DNA from: Kribbella sindirgiensis | Lineage (GTDB): Bacteria > Actinomycetota > Actinomycetes > Propionibacteriales > Kribbellaceae | Reading direction: 5' to 3' | DNA: 64,000 nt | NCBI RefSeq assembly: GCF_004331435.1 | Contig: NZ_SJKA01000011.1 | Coordinates: 186,001-250,000, forward strand | Shown here: one piece after another, positions 25,346 to 32,894 of the stretch | Layout: each line of letters opens with the position of its first letter | Position numbering within the stretch: the first letter of the stretch is position 1 | Position numbers and translations under genes: made by a program | The notes under the pieces: model-generated | The model's input: only the letters and a program-made list of their open reading frames with translations | Told to the model about the DNA's origin: nothing | Databases searched by the model: none

Positions 25346-26937
25346 TGAGCGCCCCGCAGGACAGCCAGGTCGATCGGCGATCGTTCCTTCACCGCGCGAG
25401 CGCACTGGCCGCCGCCACCGCGGTCGGCTCGGTCGCGCTGCCGGCCGTAGCGCACGCCGCCCCCGCGTCCGCTGGGTCCAGCGGTACGGCGGCATTGGTC
25501 GACGTACCGGCGAGATCGGTGGACGTCAGCGAGCTGACCATCGCCGAGGCGGCCACGTTGATCCGCAAGGGCAAGCTGAAGCCGGAACAGCTGTTGGAGG
25601 CTCATCTCGCGCGGATCAGCGAGTTCGACTCGGTGTACCAGGCGTTCAATCTGGTACTCGCCGACGAGGCGCTGGCCCGGGCGCGGGCGCTCGGCCGGAC
25701 CCGCGGCGGTGCGCTGCACGGCATCCCGCTGGCGATCAAGGACAACTACTACACGCGCGGTGTGACCACGACCGCGAACTCGTACCTGTTCGCCGACTTC
25801 GTGCCGCCCTTCGACGCCACCGCCGTACGCCGGCTGACCGCGGCCGGCGGAATCGTGATCGGCAAGACCCAGATGGGGCCGTTGGCAACTACCCGCGCGA
25901 CCACGCCGGACGGCCGGATCACCACCGTGAACGCGTGGACGCCGAACGATCCCCGCACGGACCCCGGCGGATCGTCGTCCGGATCGGCGACCGCGGTCGC
26001 GGCCCGGCTCGCGACCTCGGCGGTCGGGACCCAGACCGGCGGATCGATCACCGCGCCGTCGAACGCCCAGAACCTGACCGGCCTGAAGCCCACCATGGGT
26101 CGCGTGTCCCTGTACGGCATCGTGCCGCTGAGCTACACCCGCGACCACCCGGGCCCGCTGGCGCGCGACGCGATGGACGCCGCGATCATGCTGACCGCGA
26201 TGGCGGGCGAGGACCCGGAAGACCCAAGAACACAAGGACTTCCGCCGGTACCGGACCTCATGAAGGCGGCGACGCCGCTGCGGCCGGGACGGGCCCGCTG
26301 GCGGACCCGGATCGGCGTGATCCCCGGATTCACCAGCGGTACGTCGGAGACCGCGACGGCCCGTGCGACGGCTCTCGACGTCCTCGCGGGGATCGAGGGC
26401 CTGTCAGTCGTCGACGTGACCATGCCGGACGAGTGGGACCTGCTCACGAACGCGGCCTTCAACAACGTCCGGCTGCCGGAGCGGAGCGAGCCGTTCCTCC
26501 CGATGCTGCGGTCGGACCTCCGCGGATTCGGGGTGTCGGTGGTCGGGTGGCTGCAGGGCGCGCTGCTCGGAGCCAACGAGTTCTTGATCGGTCAGCGCGC
26601 CAAGGTGGTCCTGCTGGAGCGGGTGCTCGAGGATCTGTTCGAGCAGTGCGACGTCGTAGTGCAGACGTCCCCGACACCGTTCGACGCGCTCGGTCTTCCG
26701 GAGCTGGCACTCCCGATCGGGTTCACCGCGAACGGCGTACCGATCGGGACAATCCTCGGCGGCAAACCGTTCGGCGAGGACCGCCTGCTCTCCGTCGCGG
26801 CTGCCTATCAGGCCGTCACCGACTGGCATCACCGCCGACCCGCGGATCCGGCCGCAGCCCCGGCGGCTCTGCGGAAGGCTGAGACGCAGGACCGCGGCCG
26901 AATCCACGCCGAGGAAGTCCCCGACCTCATGCAGTGA
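25345..26937 (+). CDS. Tat-exported amidase (amidase-signature family)
   Basis: A 530-residue amidase with a twin-arginine signal (RRSFLHRASALAAATAVGSV, likely cut after AHAA). The amidase-signature catalytic triad is visible: Lys in IPLAIKDNYYT, the cis-Ser in DPGGSSSGSATAVAA and the nucleophile Ser in GTQTGGSITAPS. This family hydrolyses amides, acting as glutamyl-tRNA, indoleacetamide or other amidases. Export to the cell surface is uncommon for cytosolic members and suggests an extracytoplasmic amide substrate. It converges on the PEP-mutase-family gene with 11 bp overlap. Confidence 0.87.
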   Translation: MSAPQDSQVDRRSFLHRASALAAATAVGSVALPAVAHAAPASAGSSGTAALVDVPARSVDVSELTIAEAATLIRKGKLKPEQLLEAHLARISEFDSVYQAFNLVLADEALARARALGRTRGGALHGIPLAIKDNYYTRGVTTTANSYLFADFVPPFDATAVRRLTAAGGIVIGKTQMGPLATTRATTPDGRITTVNAWTPNDPRTDPGGSSSGSATAVAARLATSAVGTQTGGSITAPSNAQNLTGLKPTMGRVSLYGIVPLSYTRDHPGPLARDAMDAAIMLTAMAGEDPEDPRTQGLPPVPDLMKAATPLRPGRARWRTRIGVIPGFTSGTSETATARATALDVLAGIEGLSVVDVTMPDEWDLLTNAAFNNVRLPERSEPFLPMLRSDLRGFGVSVVGWLQGALLGANEFLIGQRAKVVLLERVLEDLFEQCDVVVQTSPTPFDALGLPELALPIGFTANGVPIGTILGGKPFGEDRLLSVAAAYQAVTDWHHRRPADPAAAPAALRKAETQDRGRIHAEEVPDLMQ

Positions 26938-27682
26938 ACGGATTGCGGTCCGCGGCGACAGCGGGCAGGAGCGTGTCGGCGAACTTCGCGTACAGGTGGC
27001 GCTGGAACATCGGGCCGAAGGTGACCCGGGCGACTCCGCGTGCCGCATAGTCCGCGATCGTGTTCGCGCCCTGCCCGTAACCCGCGTTCACCGGGCCGTC
27101 GATCTGCGTGCTGAGCGTGGCCAGCAGGTCGAGGTCGCCGACGCCGATCGGGTACACGCAGTCGGCGCCGGCGGCCAGGTAGCGGTTTCCGCGGTCGAGG
27201 GCGGTCGCCAGCTGTTCGTCCGCCGTACCGGCCTGGCGGATGAACGCGTCGATGCGGGCGTTGATCACCAGCGCGTCACCGGCCGCGGCGCGGACCGCGG
27301 CCAGGAAGTCCGCCTGCTCGCCGGGGTCGATCATCGACCCGATCGCCGGGTCGGAGTCCTCCAGGTTGAGCCCGACCGCGCCGGTCGCGACGAAGCGCTC
27401 GACCAGTTCGGCCGGAGCCAGCCGGTACCCGCGTTCGAAGTCGACCGTCACCGGAACGGACACCGACTGCGCGATCCGCGCCGCGGCAGTCAGTACGTCG
27501 TCGACGGGCGCGTGCTCGCCGTCGTCGTACCCGAGGACGGCGGCCGTGGCGTTGCTGCTGGTGGCGACCGCGGCGAAGCCGGCCGCCTCGACCATGCGCG
27601 CCGAGGCGGCGTCCCATGCGTTCGGTACGACGAGTGGTGTGCCGGGGACGTGCAGTTCCCGCAGAGTGGTTGCCAATGACAT
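26927..27682 (-). CDS. isocitrate lyase/PEP mutase superfamily protein
   Basis: A 251-residue TIM-barrel protein: VVPNAWDAASARMVEAAGF at the start, VTVDFERGYRLAP for the metal-binding region, and LNLEDSDPA as in the methylisocitrate-lyase-like group. The usual KKCGH active-site loop of isocitrate lyases is absent, as is normal for this branch; a carboxyphosphonoenolpyruvate mutase-like or oxaloacetate-lyase-like activity is possible. GGGAGAT ribosome-binding site. Its ATG overlaps the sigma-factor stop by one base, so it is the third gene of an operon. Confidence 0.83.
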   Translation of the reverse strand: MSLATTLRELHVPGTPLVVPNAWDAASARMVEAAGFAAVATSSNATAAVLGYDDGEHAPVDDVLTAAARIAQSVSVPVTVDFERGYRLAPAELVERFVATGAVGLNLEDSDPAIGSMIDPGEQADFLAAVRAAAGDALVINARIDAFIRQAGTADEQLATALDRGNRYLAAGADCVYPIGVGDLDLLATLSTQIDGPVNAGYGQGANTIADYAARGVARVTFGPMFQRHLYAKFADTLLPAVAADRNPFTA

Positions 27683-28632
27683 CAAGATCTCCCGTGGATC
27701 AGGGGCAGCCCGAAGGCTGGGAACAAAGCAGGTTGGTGGAACGCGAGAACAGCCGAGATCGCGTCTTCGGTGTACGTCAGCACCTTGATCGAGTGCGCGT
27801 GGAACAGCTCGTCCGTGCCCCGGATGTAGAGCGCGAACGCCGGTTGGCCGTTCGCCGACGTCTCGACCAGGACCCGCCGGCCCGGGCCCGGGCGGAGCTT
27901 CGCGTCGAGCAACCGCAGTACGTCGGAACGCCCGCTGAACCAGGTCGGGATCGGCGGCATCTCCCACCGAGCATCTGCGCTGAACAGCCCTTCCAGTACG
28001 ACGAGATCCTTGCTCTCCATCGCGGCCTGGAACTGGTCGAGCAACGCCCGCCGCAGCGGTTCGTGCGGCTCGCTCAACTCGTCCTCCCGCGGCCGCAGCC
28101 GCGCCAGCTCGGCCCGCGCACGCTGCAGCGAACTGTTCACCGCGGCGGTTGTTGTGTCGAGCAACGAGGCGACGTCCGCGGCGGGCCACGTGAGCACCTC
28201 GCGCAGGATCAGTACGGCGCGTTGCCGGGGCGGAAGGTGCTGCATCGCGGCGACCATCGCCAGCCGCAAACTCGCGCGATCGCCGACCACGGTGGCCGGA
28301 TCGGCACCGAGCAACTGATCCGGGAACGGCTCCAGCCACGGCACCTCCAGGGCCTGGGCGTGCAGCTCGTCCGGATCGTTGCCCGGGGCACCCAGCGCCG
28401 ACGGGACGACCCGCCGGCTGCTGTGCTGCAGGAGGTTCAGGCACACGTTCGTGGCGATCCGGTACAACCAGGTCCGGACCGACGAACGGTGCTCGAAATC
28501 CGCGTGACCACGCCAGGCGCGCAGGTACGTCTCCTGAACCGCGTCCTCGGCGTCGTGCAGCGAGCCGAGCATCCGGTAGCAATGCGCCACCAGCTCACCC
28601 CGATGCTGCGCGAACTCCTCCTCGAGGTTCAT
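27682..28632 (-). CDS. ECF sigma factor with SnoaL-like C-terminal domain (SigG-type)
   Basis: A 316-residue group 4 sigma factor. Region 2 is HCYRMLGSLHDAEDAVQETY with the RTWLYRIATNVCLN element; region 4 is LPPRQRAVLILREVLTWPAA followed by TTTAAVNSSLQRAR. The C-terminal 110 residues form a SnoaL-like domain (LEGLFSADARWEMPPIPTWF). Such extended ECF factors usually lack a separate anti-sigma and are controlled by that domain. None is adjacent here. Coupled by overlaps to the MFS gene upstream and the PEP-mutase-family gene downstream. Confidence 0.87.
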   Translation of the reverse strand: MNLEEEFAQHRGELVAHCYRMLGSLHDAEDAVQETYLRAWRGHADFEHRSSVRTWLYRIATNVCLNLLQHSSRRVVPSALGAPGNDPDELHAQALEVPWLEPFPDQLLGADPATVVGDRASLRLAMVAAMQHLPPRQRAVLILREVLTWPAADVASLLDTTTAAVNSSLQRARAELARLRPREDELSEPHEPLRRALLDQFQAAMESKDLVVLEGLFSADARWEMPPIPTWFSGRSDVLRLLDAKLRPGPGRRVLVETSANGQPAFALYIRGTDELFHAHSIKVLTYTEDAISAVLAFHQPALFPAFGLPLIHGRS

Positions 28633-29999
28633 TGGGCTCCCTCCATCACCGGCACCAGCTTCTGCGCACGACGTCCCGCGATCGCCAGCCCCGAGAGCGC
28701 GCCGATCAACGACAGTACGCCGCATCCCGCGAGCGCCCGGGCGAAGCCGTGGCCGGTGTAGCCGCCGGCTGCCGTGAAGACCGAGCCGAGGACCGCGACC
28801 CCGGCCGCGCCGCCGATCTGTCGGTTCATGCTGTAGATCCCGGACGCGATCCCGACGGCTTCGCGAGGCAGTGCCGCCATCGCCGCGGTCTGCGCCGCGG
28901 GCATCGCGAGCGAGATCCCGCACCCGGTGACGACCAGCGGCACGATCAGTTCCCAGTAGTGGTCCGCGCCGCCGCTGACCCAGAACATGCCCGCGGTCTG
29001 CAGCGCCATACCGATCACGACCAGTGGACGTTCGCCGACACGGTCGACCAGCCGGCCGGCGATCGGGCCGACGACGAACAGCGTCGCGGTCCACGGCAGC
29101 AGTTGCAGACCGGCCTTGAACGGCGCCGACCCAAGCACGGCCTGCATGTACTGCGAGAGGAAGAAGACTGCGGCGAACAACGCCGCGCTGAGGAAGAAGC
29201 CGGCCGAGTTCGCCGCGGTGAACGTCCGGTTCCGGAAGAACTCCAGCGGCACCATCGCGTGGTCGGTCCGCCGCTCCCACGCCGCGAACGCCACCAGCAT
29301 CACGATCCCGATGCCGAAGGCGCCCAGTACTTCGGCACTGGTCCAGCCGGCCGACTCGCCGCGCACCGTGCCCCAGACCAGGCCCAGTACGGCGAGGCTG
29401 ATCAGCACCGCGCCGACCAGGTCGAGCCGTCGCGCCGGGCCGGTGCTCTCACTGATCTTCGTCAGCACCAAGGCGATCGCGACCGCGCCGATCGGCACGT
29501 TGATCCAGAAGATCCACTGCCACGACAGTCCCTCGGTGACCGCGCCGCCGATCAGCGGCCCACCGAGTACGGCGATCCCGGTCACCCCGCTGAACACGCC
29601 GATCGCCCGCCCGCGTCGCTCCGGCGGGAACGCCGCCCCGAGCAGACTCATCGCCAGCGGCATCACCATCGCCGCCCCGACACCCTGCACGGCCCGGGCC
29701 GCGATCAGGAACGGCAGTGTGGTCGCCACGGCGCACGCGACCGAGGCGGCGGTGAAGAGTGCCAGACCGGCCGCATACGTACGGCGCCGGCCCAGACGGT
29801 CGCCGATCGCGGCGGCCGTCATCAGAAGCATCGCAAAACTCAGTCCATAGGCGTTGACCGTCCACTCCAGCTCCTCGGCGGTCGCGCCGAGGTCGCTGCG
29901 GATCGTGGTCAGCGCGGCGGCCACCACAAGGGTGTCCAACGCCACCATCACCGACCCGAGCGAGGCCAACCCCAAAACCCATCGTTGTTCACTGGTCAC
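28629..29999 (-). CDS. MFS transporter, DHA2 (EmrB/QacA-like)
   Basis: A 456-residue drug:H+ antiporter-like protein with about 14 hydrophobic segments. The N-terminus (LGSVMVALDTLVVAAALTTI) carries motif D1 of the DHA2 group; GDRLGRRRTY is motif A and GVTGIAVLGGPLIGGAV motif C of antiporters. GTG start at 29999. First gene of a three-gene operon with the ECF sigma and the lyase. Exports drugs or metabolites by inference. Confidence 0.87.
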   Translation of the reverse strand: MTSEQRWVLGLASLGSVMVALDTLVVAAALTTIRSDLGATAEELEWTVNAYGLSFAMLLMTAAAIGDRLGRRRTYAAGLALFTAASVACAVATTLPFLIAARAVQGVGAAMVMPLAMSLLGAAFPPERRGRAIGVFSGVTGIAVLGGPLIGGAVTEGLSWQWIFWINVPIGAVAIALVLTKISESTGPARRLDLVGAVLISLAVLGLVWGTVRGESAGWTSAEVLGAFGIGIVMLVAFAAWERRTDHAMVPLEFFRNRTFTAANSAGFFLSAALFAAVFFLSQYMQAVLGSAPFKAGLQLLPWTATLFVVGPIAGRLVDRVGERPLVVIGMALQTAGMFWVSGGADHYWELIVPLVVTGCGISLAMPAAQTAAMAALPREAVGIASGIYSMNRQIGGAAGVAVLGSVFTAAGGYTGHGFARALAGCGVLSLIGALSGLAIAGRRAQKLVPVMEGAQ

Positions 30000-30070
30000 A
30001 TCTGTACAGACCAGCGAGACATCCCGAACTCATCGGTCCGGTGAGCACGAGTTCTGGGTGTGATCGGCAA

Positions 30071-30162
30071 GCTCGACAGGAGGTGTCGGGTGGCCGGGTA
30101 GTGCACCTGAGCGTGAACGTGCCCGCGCGTACACCGTCCCACCGGTGCACTACCTGTCGAGC
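30071..30162. repeat. imperfect inverted repeat with split left arm
   Basis: GGTAGTGCACC (30097-30107) pairs with GGTGCACTACC (30144-30154), and GCTCGACAGG (30071-30080) pairs with CCTGTCGAGC (30153-30162). A 16-nt insertion bulges out of the left arm. The stretch 30000-30383 has no supported gene; besides promoter space for the MFS gene it contains this structure and the next one. Confidence 0.7.
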
Positions 30163-30245
30163 CTGCACCACCCACCACGAGCGGCCGCGCCGCCACCAAC
30201 CCCGGATCGCCCAACCGCCCGCCCCGCGCGGCAGCCCCCACACGT

Positions 30246-30297
30246 CCACAACACGAGGGGATCTCCCCTGGTGTTGTGGGTTCTCCCCTCGTATACC
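30246..30297. repeat. 34-bp near-palindrome followed by a shared repeat motif
   Basis: CCACAACAC and GTGTTGTGG frame AGGGGA-TC-TCCCCT (30246-30279, only one mismatched pair). It runs straight into GGGTTCTCCCCTCGTATACC (30278-30297), a 20-base motif found again at 55619-55638 and, inverted, at 55773-55792 with one or two changes. Confidence 0.75.
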
Positions 30298-30383
30298 AAC
30301 GGAGAAGGCGCAACAGGAGGGGAGATCCTCTCGTTGCGGGGGCACTCGTCGCGCTCGGCCCCGCAGTTCGTTGGTCGCTGGGG

Positions 30384-30824
30384 TCAGGGTTCGGGGCGGG
30401 ACTGGATTTGGATGAGGGTTTGTTGGCCTGCGGCTACCAGGGTGCGCTGGGTGGCGGTGACGCCATAGACCTCGAGGCGGCAGATCGTCAGGGTTCGGCC
30501 GGGTTTGAGCACGGTGCCGACCGCCTCGAGGTGCTCGCCCTCACCAGGTGCCAGGAGGTTGATCTTGAACTCCACCGTGAGCACCGACGAACCTTCCGGG
30601 AACAGCGTGAACGCGGCGTACCCGCCCGCGCTGTCCGCGATCGAACTGGTCGCGCCCGCATGAAAGTACCCATGCTGCTGCGTAACCTCAGGCCGCCGAG
30701 GCAGCACAACATGCACCTCGCCCGCCCCGACGTGCGCGATCCGCGCCCCGAGATGCGCCATCAACCCCTGACGCTCGAAACTCGCCAGAACCCGCTCGCG
30801 TACGTCGGCAGTAGCCTCCTTCAT
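30384..30824 (-). CDS. PaaI-family hotdog thioesterase
   Basis: A 146-residue acyl-CoA thioesterase-like protein. The hotdog fold signature is GYFHAGATSSIADSAGGYAA, with HxGA and the acidic residue of the PaaI active site, followed by LTVEFKINLLAPG. Cytosolic. It starts 13 nt after the rskA stop, and the start codon lies in the loop of a perfect 9-bp hairpin. Likely substrate: a medium or aromatic acyl-CoA. Confidence 0.85.
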   Translation of the reverse strand: MKEATADVRERVLASFERQGLMAHLGARIAHVGAGEVHVVLPRRPEVTQQHGYFHAGATSSIADSAGGYAAFTLFPEGSSVLTVEFKINLLAPGEGEHLEAVGTVLKPGRTLTICRLEVYGVTATQRTLVAAGQQTLIQIQSRPEP

Positions 30825-30838
30825 TCCCGGGAGGCTAC
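30811..30838 (-). promoter_or_regulatory. hairpin enclosing the thioesterase start codon
   Basis: GTAGCCTCC and GGAGGCTAC (9 bp) flank a 10-nt loop that contains the thioesterase ATG. On the transcript it begins at the rskA stop codon. It could act as an attenuator or terminator for sigK-rskA, or limit translation of the thioesterase. Confidence 0.6.
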
Positions 30839-31551
30839 TAGGTGAGCGGAATCAGTGCCGCTGGTGGGAGCGTCGGCTTGGCGGATCCTCCGCTGGGCTC
30901 GAGGGTCAGGCCGAACGCCGTCATGCCGGTGGTCGAACCGTCGATGACCCGGGTGAGGTCGCCGGCGGCGAGGCCGACCGAGTGGGCGGTCTTTCCGGAG
31001 TCGATCATCCACAGCTGCCATGTCCGGTCCGTGGGGAGCTCGGGCAGATCCCGCAGTACGACGACCGACTTGTCGGCCTTCGCGGACACGACGATCGTGG
31101 CCTGCCCGCCGCCCTGGACCGCCCCGTGAACGGTCCGTGCGTCGGGCTGGGAGAGAACGGCGGCCATCTGCCGATTGGCCTGCTCCGCGGCGGTCCGGTC
31201 GCGGTACTGGTCGATCGCGATCCCGCCGCTGACGGCGACCGCGGCGGCCGCGGCGGCGAGTGCCAGGACGGATCGGCGGATGAAGCGCCGGCGTACGGCG
31301 GGTTGGCCGTGGACGACCGGGGGGAGTTGGCGTACGTGCTCGATCGCGGACATCACGTTCGCCTTGAGCGCGGGCGGCGGCGGGGTGGAGACCTGGGTCG
31401 CCAGCTTCACCGCGGCGGCGCGCAGTTCGTCGACCTCGGTCGAGCAGAAGGTGCATTCGGCGAGGTGGGCCTCGAAGCGAATCCGTTCGTCGTCCGGAAG
31501 GGCGTCCAGAACGTACGGGCCGGTGAGAGTGTGCACGTCGGGTTCCGTCAT
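30838..31551 (-). CDS. rskA: anti-sigma-K factor RskA
   Basis: A 237-residue membrane-anchored anti-sigma factor. The N-terminal anti-sigma domain begins LTGPYVLDALPDDERIRFEA and carries HLAECTFCSTEV, a zinc-binding-type HxxxCxxC. One membrane helix follows (SVLALAAAAAAVAVSGGIAI), then the extracytoplasmic RskA domain with VVVLRDLPELPTDRTWQLW. Its ATG overlaps the sigK stop (ATGA). By analogy with mycobacteria it holds SigK at the membrane until proteolysis. Confidence 0.9.
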   Translation of the reverse strand: MTEPDVHTLTGPYVLDALPDDERIRFEAHLAECTFCSTEVDELRAAAVKLATQVSTPPPPALKANVMSAIEHVRQLPPVVHGQPAVRRRFIRRSVLALAAAAAAVAVSGGIAIDQYRDRTAAEQANRQMAAVLSQPDARTVHGAVQGGGQATIVVSAKADKSVVVLRDLPELPTDRTWQLWMIDSGKTAHSVGLAAGDLTRVIDGSTTGMTAFGLTLEPSGGSAKPTLPPAALIPLT

Positions 31552-32159
31552 GGCCGCTGCCCCCTCGTGGTTCCCAGGCAGTCGCGGAGGCGGATCAGGC
31601 CGTCGCGCATGCGCGCCTTGATGGTCGGAAGCTTGGCCCCGAGTTGCTGGGCGACCTCCGGGTACGTGTAGCCGTTGTAGTACGCGAGCTCGATCGATTC
31701 TCGTTGCAGGTCCGTCAGCGAGCCGAGGCACCGCCGTACCTGCTCTGCCTCGAGCCGCGTGGTGACGGTATCGGCCACCTGGTCGAAGGCGACGTCGGCG
31801 GACCGCGCGCCGACCTGCTCGGTGCGGTCGGCGGCGGCCTGTTCGGAGCGCACCCGGTCGACCGCGCGGCGGTGCGCGATCGTCAGGATCCAGGAGTGCG
31901 CGGAGCCGCGGTCGGCGTCGTACCGGGTCGCGGTGCGCCAGACGTCGAGCATGACTTCCTGGGTTACCTCTTCGGACTGGGCCGGGTTGCGGAGGATCCG
32001 GCGGACGAGCCCGAAGACCCACGGCGCGACCCGGTCGTAGAGCGCGCTGAACGCGGCCGTGTCACCGGTCGCGGTCAGCATCAGGAGATCCCCGTCCGCG
32101 ACCGCACCGGATCGCGAGTGCGATCCGGTGGGCCAGGGCAGCGCGGTTGGTTCGTTCAC
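31548..32159 (-). CDS. sigK: ECF RNA polymerase sigma factor SigK
   Basis: A 203-residue ECF sigma factor. Region 2: ALYDRVAPWVFGLVRRILRN and EEVTQEVMLDVWRTATRYD; region 4: LTDLQRESIELAYYNGYTYP and LPTIKARMRDGLIRLRDCLG. The cysteines at residues 144 and 194 are 50 apart, the same spacing as the regulatory disulfide pair (Cys133/Cys183) reported for M. tuberculosis SigK. GTG start at 32159, only 2 nt from the fasciclin stop, so it is cotranscribed with it. Two promoters of SigK type lie just upstream. Confidence 0.9.
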   Translation of the reverse strand: MNEPTALPWPTGSHSRSGAVADGDLLMLTATGDTAAFSALYDRVAPWVFGLVRRILRNPAQSEEVTQEVMLDVWRTATRYDADRGSAHSWILTIAHRRAVDRVRSEQAAADRTEQVGARSADVAFDQVADTVTTRLEAEQVRRCLGSLTDLQRESIELAYYNGYTYPEVAQQLGAKLPTIKARMRDGLIRLRDCLGTTRGQRP

Positions 32160-32161
32160 GG

Positions 32162-32827
32162 TCAGCTTGCCGGGGGCATCAGAACGGAGTCGATGAGGTA
32201 CACCGTAGCGTTCGCGGTCTTCACGCCGCCGCAGATCACGTTGGCGTTGTTCACCTTCAGGCTGTCGCCGGAGCCGGTGACGGTGACGGCCTGCTTCTCA
32301 ACGGTCGTTTGCTTGCCGACGACCGACGACGGGTCGAGCTGGCCCGGTACGACGTGGTAGGTGAGGATCTTGGTGAGCAGCGCGTCGTTCGTCTTCAGCG
32401 TGTTCACGGTCGCGGCGGGGATCTTCGCGAACGCGGTGTCGACCGGTGCGAAGACGGTGAACTCGCCGCCGTTCAGCGTCGAGACCAGGTCGACCTTCGG
32501 GTTCAGCTTGCCGGACACGGCTGCGACCAGGGTCTTCAGCAGCGGGTTGCCCGAGGCGGCGGTGGCCAGCGGTGCGGCCGCCATACCGTCGATCGAGCCG
32601 GCGCCCGACGGGTTGGCCTTCGCGTAGTCGGCGCAGCCTGGTCCGACCAGACCGCCGGCTGCGTCGCTCATCGACGGCGTGGCGCTGGTGGCCGGTGCGC
32701 TGCTGCTCGTGCTGGTGGTCGAACCGCTGGAGGCGCTGCTGTTGTCGTCACCACCACAAGCGGATGCGGTCATTGCGAGGGCCAGCGCGCTGAGAGCGAT
32801 TCCGGCGCGGGTGAGGTGCTTGTACAT
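32162..32827 (-). CDS. fasciclin-domain lipoprotein (MPT70/MPT83-like)
   Basis: A 221-residue exported lipoprotein. The signal is MYKHLTRAGIALSALALAM with the lipobox TASAC at about residue 24. A Ser/Thr-rich linker follows, then one FAS1 domain: VDLVSTLNGGEFTVFAPVDT and YHVVPGQLDPSSVVGKQTTV. In mycobacteria mpt70 and mpt83 are the main SigK targets, and the same link is seen here: a CCATCC-N15-CCGAAG element is 40 nt upstream of the ATG. Its role is probably adhesion or envelope association. Confidence 0.9.
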   Translation of the reverse strand: MYKHLTRAGIALSALALAMTASACGGDDNSSASSGSTTSTSSSAPATSATPSMSDAAGGLVGPGCADYAKANPSGAGSIDGMAAAPLATAASGNPLLKTLVAAVSGKLNPKVDLVSTLNGGEFTVFAPVDTAFAKIPAATVNTLKTNDALLTKILTYHVVPGQLDPSSVVGKQTTVEKQAVTVTGSGDSLKVNNANVICGGVKTANATVYLIDSVLMPPAS

Positions 32828-32866
32828 GACTCAATCTCTTTCCTGGGGAGGTTGCTGACGGGAGTA

Positions 32867-32893
32867 CTTCGGAGCCGGTCGCGGGCCGGATGG
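32867..32893 (-). promoter_or_regulatory. SigK-type promoter of the fasciclin/sigK/rskA operon
   Basis: On the minus strand, -35 CCATCC (32888-32893), 15-nt spacer, -10 CCGAAG (32867-32872). It resembles the mycobacterial SigK consensus CCATCC / CCGAAT. The AGGAAAGAG ribosome-binding region and the ATG follow. Confidence 0.8.
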
Positions 32894-32894
32894 G

